Below are positions 56,375 through 60,442 of a stretch of 60,442 nucleotides of DNA, in pieces (positions within the stretch are counted from its first letter, which is position 1; each line of letters opens with the position of its first letter). Position numbers and translations under genes: made by a program. Origin of the DNA: ZC4RG42 sp003242425 (lineage in GTDB: Bacteria; Pseudomonadota; Gammaproteobacteria; Burkholderiales; SG8-39). The notes under the pieces were generated by a model. It ran no database searches and was not told the DNA's origin. It worked only from the letters and a program-made list of their open reading frames with translations. Location of the stretch: positions 1 to 60,442 of the forward strand of contig CALCIE010000001.1 of assembly GCA_937907425.1 (NCBI GenBank). Direction: 5' to 3'.

Positions 56375-59300
56375 ACGCGCTGCTGCCGGGCTATGCCGAG
56401 CTGCATTGCCTGAGCAACTTCAGCTTCCTGCGCGGCGCCTCGCATCCGGAAGAACTGGTGCAGCAGGCGCATGCGCAAGGCTATGCCGCGCTCGCCCTCA
56501 CCGACGAGTGCTCGATGGCGGGCGTGGTGCGTGCGCATCTGGCGGCGAAAGAGGTCGGACTCAAGCTCATCGTCGGCACCGAAGTCAGTCTCGCGGCCGG
56601 CCCCAAGCTCGTGCTGCTCGCGCAGAACCGCGACGGCTACGGCCGGCTGTGCACGCTCATCACCCGTGCGCGGCGCCGCGCCGCCAAAGGTCGCTACGAG
56701 TTGAAGATGGCGGATCTGGAAGCCGGCCTGCCCGACTGCCTGGCGCTGCTGATCCCCTGCAACGACGTCAGCGACAACGCCGCCGCGCGCTGGCTGGCGC
56801 ATTGTTTCCCCGATCGCGCGTGGATCGCTGCCGAACTGCTGCGCGGCCCGGACGATCGCGCACGTCTGGCCGCCTTGCAGGCGCTTTCGCGTCATAGCGG
56901 CATGCCGCTGGTGGCAGCCGGCGACGTACACATGCATGTGCGCTCGCGCCAGCCGCTGCAGGACACGCTGACCGCCATCCGGCTCGGCAACCCCGTGCAC
57001 GACTGCGGACATGCGCTTTTCTCCAACGCCGAGCGTCATCTGCGTTCGCGTGTGGAGCTGGCGCGGATCTATCCGCGCGAACTGCTCGACGAGACCTTGC
57101 GCATCGCATCGCTGTGCAGTTTCTCCCTCGAAGAACTGCGCTACGAATATCCGGAAGAGATCGTGCCGCCCGGCGAGACCGCGGCGAGCTATCTGCGCAA
57201 GGAAGTGGAAAAGGGACTGGTGAGGCGCTACGGCGAACGCATTCCCGATCCGGTGCGGCAGCAGATCGAACACGAGCTCGCGCTCATCGAAGAGAAGCGC
57301 TACGAACCCTACTTCCTCACGGTCTACGACGTGGTGAATTTCGCTCGCGAACAGGGCATCCTCTGCCAGGGGCGCGGCTCGGCCGCGAATTCCGCCGTCT
57401 GCTACGCGCTCGGCATCACCGAAGTCGATCCGGCGCGCAGCAGTCTGCTGTTCGAACGTTTCATCTCGCGCGAGCGCAATGAACCGCCGGACATCGACGT
57501 CGACTTCGAACACGAACGGCGTGAGGAAGTCATCCAATACATCTACGGCAAGTACGGACGCGATCGCGCGGCACTCGCCGCGACCGTGATCCGTTACCGG
57601 CCGCGCAGCGCAGTGCGAGACGTAGCGAAGGCGCTCGGCTTCGAAGCGGAACAGATCGAGCGGCTCGCCCGCAAACTCGCCTGGTGGGACAGTCACGGGG
57701 CTTTGCTCGAGCGTGCACGCGAGGCGGGGTTCGATCCCGCATCGCCACGAACGCTTCAGTTGCTGCAACTCGTGCAGCAATTGGTCGGGTTCCCGCGCCA
57801 TCTGTCGCAGCATGTCGGCGGTTTCGTCATCGCGCGCGGGCTGCTGTGCGAACTCGTGCCGATCGAAAACGCGGCGATGCAGGATCGCTGCGTCATCCAA
57901 TGGGAAAAGGACGATCTCGAAGCGCTGGGCCTGATGAAGGTCGACGTGCTCGCGCTCGGCATGCTCACCGCCCTCCGCAAGACGCTGGACCTGCTGAACG
58001 CCTTCCACGGCTGGCGGCTCAGGCTGCAGGACATTCCCGACGGCGACGAAGCCACCTTCCGCATGATCCAGGCGGCAGACACCGTGGGCGTGTTCCAGAT
58101 CGAGTCGCGCGCGCAGATGAGCATGCTGCCGCGCATGAAGCCCGCGAATTTCTACGACCTGGTGGTCGAAGTCGCGCTGGTACGGCCCGGACCCATTCAG
58201 GGCGGCATGGTGCATCCCTATCTCGCCCAACGCGAACGGCAGCGCGCAGGAGAGCCCATCACTTATCCGAGCGAAGAACTGCGTCCAGTTCTCGAACGCA
58301 CGCTGGGTGTGCCGATCTTCCAGGAGCAGGTCATGCAACTGGCGATGGTCGCCGCCGGCTTCAGCGCCGACCGCGCCGACAAGCTGCGCCGTTCCATGGC
58401 CTCCTGGCACAGCAAAGGCAGCCTGGATCAGTTCGAACAGGAGCTCCTGGAAGGGATGCTGAAGAAAGGCTACAGCCTGGAATTCGCACGCAGGATCTGG
58501 AAGCAGATCGAGGGTTTCGGCGAATACGGCTTCCCCGAATCGCATTCAGCCAGTTTCGCCCTGCTCGCCTACGACTCGGCCTGGCTCAAATGCCATCATC
58601 CGGCTGCCTTCCTTGCGGGGCTGCTCAACAGCCAGCCCATGGGCTTCTATTCGCCCTCGCAACTGGTGCAGGACGCGCGGCGGCACGGCGTGGAGGTGCG
58701 TCCCGTCGACGTCTGTCGTAGCGACTGGGACTGCACCCTCGAACCCGATGTCCGTGGACAGCCTGCCGTACGTCTGGGCTTGCGCATGGTGAAGGGTCTG
58801 GCGCAATCGAGCGCGATCCGCATCGTCGAGGCACGCCATGCCGCTCCCTTCGCGGATGTGGGCGACCTCAGCCGCCGCGCCGAGCTGACCCAGGCCGATC
58901 TGCAAAGCCTGGCGCACGCCGGCGCCTTGAGCAGCTTGGCCGGCCACCGGCGCCAAGCCTATTGGGAAACCGCCGGCGTGCAGACGCGCAAGCACCTGTT
59001 ACGCGATGCGCCCGTCGCCGAACCCGCAATCGAATTGCCCGCACCGGAAGAAGCGGAAGAGATCCTTGCCGATTACGCCAGCCTGGGTTTGACGCTCGGG
59101 CGCCATCCGCTCGCGCTGCTGCGTCCCAAATTGCAGCGGCTCGGCAGCATCGAAGCCCGCGAAGTCGCCGCACATGCAGGCCGGCTCGTCCGCGTGAGCG
59201 GCTTGGTGACCTGCCGCCAGCGCCCAGGCACGGCATCGGGCGTCATTTTCGTCACTTTGGAGGACGAGACCGGCACTGCCAATGTCGTGGTCTGGGCCCG

Positions 59301-59463
59301 CTTGGCCGAACGGCAGCGAAAGGAGCTGCTGGATGCCCGGCTGCTGACCGTGCACGGGCTCGTCGAGCGCAACGGCGAGGTCGTGCATCTCATTGCCCGC
59401 CGGCTCCTGGACCACAGCGCCCTGCTCGGTCCGCTGCAGACCCGATCCAGGGATTTCACCTAA
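56371..59463 (+). CDS. dnaE2: Error-prone DNA polymerase DnaE2 (ImuC)
   Basis: 1030 residues. N-terminal PHP domain (YAELHCLSNFSFLRGASHPE, ALTDECSMAG), catalytic Asp pair in PPDIDVDFEHERR, polymerase core (QGRGSAANSAVCYALGIT, RPGPIQGGMVHPYL), helix-hairpin-helix and a C-terminal OB domain (SGLVTCRQRPGT, DETGTANVVVWARL). Shorter than DnaE1, as usual. Performs mutagenic bypass in complex with ImuA/ImuB. Start ATG at 56371 overlaps the imuB stop. Confidence 0.95.
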   Translation: MNALLPGYAELHCLSNFSFLRGASHPEELVQQAHAQGYAALALTDECSMAGVVRAHLAAKEVGLKLIVGTEVSLAAGPKLVLLAQNRDGYGRLCTLITRARRRAAKGRYELKMADLEAGLPDCLALLIPCNDVSDNAAARWLAHCFPDRAWIAAELLRGPDDRARLAALQALSRHSGMPLVAAGDVHMHVRSRQPLQDTLTAIRLGNPVHDCGHALFSNAERHLRSRVELARIYPRELLDETLRIASLCSFSLEELRYEYPEEIVPPGETAASYLRKEVEKGLVRRYGERIPDPVRQQIEHELALIEEKRYEPYFLTVYDVVNFAREQGILCQGRGSAANSAVCYALGITEVDPARSSLLFERFISRERNEPPDIDVDFEHERREEVIQYIYGKYGRDRAALAATVIRYRPRSAVRDVAKALGFEAEQIERLARKLAWWDSHGALLERAREAGFDPASPRTLQLLQLVQQLVGFPRHLSQHVGGFVIARGLLCELVPIENAAMQDRCVIQWEKDDLEALGLMKVDVLALGMLTALRKTLDLLNAFHGWRLRLQDIPDGDEATFRMIQAADTVGVFQIESRAQMSMLPRMKPANFYDLVVEVALVRPGPIQGGMVHPYLAQRERQRAGEPITYPSEELRPVLERTLGVPIFQEQVMQLAMVAAGFSADRADKLRRSMASWHSKGSLDQFEQELLEGMLKKGYSLEFARRIWKQIEGFGEYGFPESHSASFALLAYDSAWLKCHHPAAFLAGLLNSQPMGFYSPSQLVQDARRHGVEVRPVDVCRSDWDCTLEPDVRGQPAVRLGLRMVKGLAQSSAIRIVEARHAAPFADVGDLSRRAELTQADLQSLAHAGALSSLAGHRRQAYWETAGVQTRKHLLRDAPVAEPAIELPAPEEAEEILADYASLGLTLGRHPLALLRPKLQRLGSIEAREVAAHAGRLVRVSGLVTCRQRPGTASGVIFVTLEDETGTANVVVWARLAERQRKELLDARLLTVHGLVERNGEVVHLIARRLLDHSALLGPLQTRSRDFT

Positions 59464-59619
59464 GGGTAATTACTGACATGAACAAAGGGCTTCTCAGGCG
59501 GCACCGGACTGAATATGATCCGTTCCACGGAGGGGACAGGCCCATTGCCTAGTAATTCCGGCTATACGGCCGGAGTCAGCTTCCGAGTAATTTGACGAAA
59601 CACAACAATGGAGGAGATT

Positions 59620-59901
59620 GTGAAGAACGTTAAGCAATTGCTCGTGGCAGCACTGGCTTGCAGCGCACTTCTCGGCGGCTGCGCCATTGTCGATTCCAAC
59701 GACATCAACAAGCGCGTTGAAGCGGCGCTCAAGTCGGATCCGGAACTGGGCAAGTTCCCCCTCAAAGCCACGACCGAATATGGTCACGTGACCATCAGCG
59801 GTACGGTCAACAACGAGTGGCAACAGTTCAAGGCCGGTCAGGTCGCCAAGGGCGTGGAAGGCGTCAAGACGCTCAAGAACAACGTCAAGGTCGCCGACTA
59901 A
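59620..59901 (+). CDS. BON-domain lipoprotein
   Basis: About 93 residues. The GTG at 59620 is preferred because GGAGGAG lies just before it; the ATG at 59608 is itself partly this site. Signal peptide with lipobox (LLVAALACSALLGGC), then a BON domain (INKRVEAALKSDPELGKF, YGHVTISGTVNNEW, VEGVKTLKNNVKV). Probably periplasmic, outer-membrane-anchored, in envelope stress or lipid binding. A terminator follows. Confidence 0.88.
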   Translation: MKNVKQLLVAALACSALLGGCAIVDSNDINKRVEAALKSDPELGKFPLKATTEYGHVTISGTVNNEWQQFKAGQVAKGVEGVKTLKNNVKVAD

Positions 59902-59920
59902 GCTGAAGGCTTTGCTGGAA

Positions 59921-59947
59921 AACGCCGGCTCGGGCCGGCGTTTTTTT
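59921..59947 (+). terminator. Terminator after the BON lipoprotein gene
   Basis: Nine-bp stem AACGCCGGC / GCCGGCGTT, loop TCGG, followed by a run of seven T (59941-59947), of which the first two are in the stem. Confidence 0.9.
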
Positions 59948-60011
59948 CACCTCGCCGAAACCGGGCGTCTCGCCTGCACTCCAATCAAAAAACCGTCATT
60001 TGAGGTAAATC

Positions 60012-60305
60012 GTGACCGGACAGCTCCTGCAGGCCATCGCGGAGAGACGCATCATCAGCTTCCGCTACGGCGGCTACACGCGTATCGGCGAGCCACATGT
60101 ACTCGGGGAATACCGCGGTACGGTGCAACTGCTTTTCTACCAAACCGCCGGCCAAAGCGCCTCCGGCCGCCTCCCGGAATGGCGCAGGTTCAACGTCGAC
60201 GGCATATCGGCCCTGGAACTCACGGACCAGCACTTTCCGGCAGGCCGTTCCTCACCCGGCAGCCAGCATTCCAAGTGGGACAAACAGTACGCCTACGTGC
60301 CTTGA
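60012..60305 (+). CDS. Short WYL-domain-like protein
   Basis: 97 residues, GTG start with GAGGT upstream. LLQAIAERRIISFRYGGYTR, EPHVLGEYRG and GQSASGRLPEWRRFNVDGIS resemble stand-alone WYL-type sensor domains, which bind ligands or nucleic acids in other regulators. No DNA-binding domain is attached. Function unknown. Confidence 0.72.
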   Translation: MTGQLLQAIAERRIISFRYGGYTRIGEPHVLGEYRGTVQLLFYQTAGQSASGRLPEWRRFNVDGISALELTDQHFPAGRSSPGSQHSKWDKQYAYVP

Positions 60306-60360
60306 AGCGTTGAAGCATCAAGGCGAAACCGACCCAGGGAACCCACAGGGTCTTAACATA

Positions 60361-60390
60361 CTGGCTAATGCAGCCAGTCTCAGACTGGCT
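60361..60390 (+). other. Two mutually exclusive hairpins
   Basis: CTGGCT (60361-60366) can pair with AGCCAG (60372-60377), and the same AGCCAGTCT (60372-60380) can pair with AGACTGGCT (60382-60390). Only one can form at a time. A strong terminator follows. No coding frame explains them. Confidence 0.5.
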
Positions 60391-60406
60391 TTTGGGCACT
60401 GCAAAT

Positions 60407-60440
60407 AAAAAAGGCCAACCTTTTGGGTTGGCCTTTTTTT
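60407..60440. terminator. Strong bidirectional terminator at the right end
   Basis: Stem AAAAAAGGCCAACC / GGTTGGCCTTTTTT with loop TTTTG. The A run on one side and T run on the other make it active in both directions. Confidence 0.9.
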
Positions 60441-60442
60441 GG

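Overview
The window is a G+C-rich chromosomal segment that looks betaproteobacterial. It carries the housekeeping order trpS-scpA-scpB-rluB / rimP-nusA-infB-rbfA-truB-rpsO-pnp, proteins of families typical of that class (DUF3460, DUF4936) and a lexA-imuA-imuB-dnaE2 mutagenesis cassette. Genus cannot be fixed from sequence reading alone; a Rhodocyclales- or Nitrosomonadales-like organism is a guess.

Layout. (1) 1-19202, minus strand: one uninterrupted coding frame of at least 6400 codons for a giant secreted filamentous adhesin of the LktA/haemagglutinin type. Its 3' end lies beyond the left edge. It holds several internal repeat families. A SapC-family gene lies directly upstream on the same strand (19310-20047). 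(2) 20.2-24.1 kb: accessory genes, namely a YdjM-like membrane hydrolase, three unrecognised small proteins, and a protein with an internally duplicated domain of which only one copy keeps an HEXXH metal site. (3) 24.1-28.2 kb, minus: mltG-tmk-holB-tatD-ankyrin, probably one operon. (4) 28.3-31.3 kb: ygfZ plus a DUF4936 gene, a convergent GNAT acetyltransferase, mtnA and tRNA-Val(CAC). (5) 31.4-43.9 kb, minus: the translation/RNA block pnp, rpsO, truB, rbfA, infB, nusA and rimP, then, beyond a hairpin terminator, rluB, scpB, scpA and trpS. (6) 43.9-47.1 kb, minus: a site-2 protease, a TsaC/YciO-type protein, a PHP phosphoesterase and an alpha/beta hydrolase. (7) 47.4-51.3 kb, plus: fdxA, then a 1172-residue flavoprotein whose domain order resembles NfnB joined to NfnA. 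(8) 51.4-53.3 kb: a methyltransferase, a TPR lipoprotein, and DUF3460 and DUF3309 small proteins. (9) 53.3-59.5 kb, plus: an SOS operon behind a clear LexA box (CTGT-N8-ACAG), made of a SANT/Myb-like small protein, lexA, imuA, imuB and dnaE2. (10) 59.6-60.4 kb: a BON-domain lipoprotein, a short WYL-like protein and a set of hairpins ending in a strong terminator.

Most worth a second look: the fused Nfn-like flavoprotein next to a ferredoxin gene, the duplicated metalloprotease-like protein, the giant adhesin with its repeat arrays and SapC neighbour, the SANT-protein gene leading the LexA-controlled mutasome operon, and the mutually exclusive hairpins at the right end. No CRISPR array, insertion sequence or prophage was seen, and no gene-free stretch exceeds about 260 bases.
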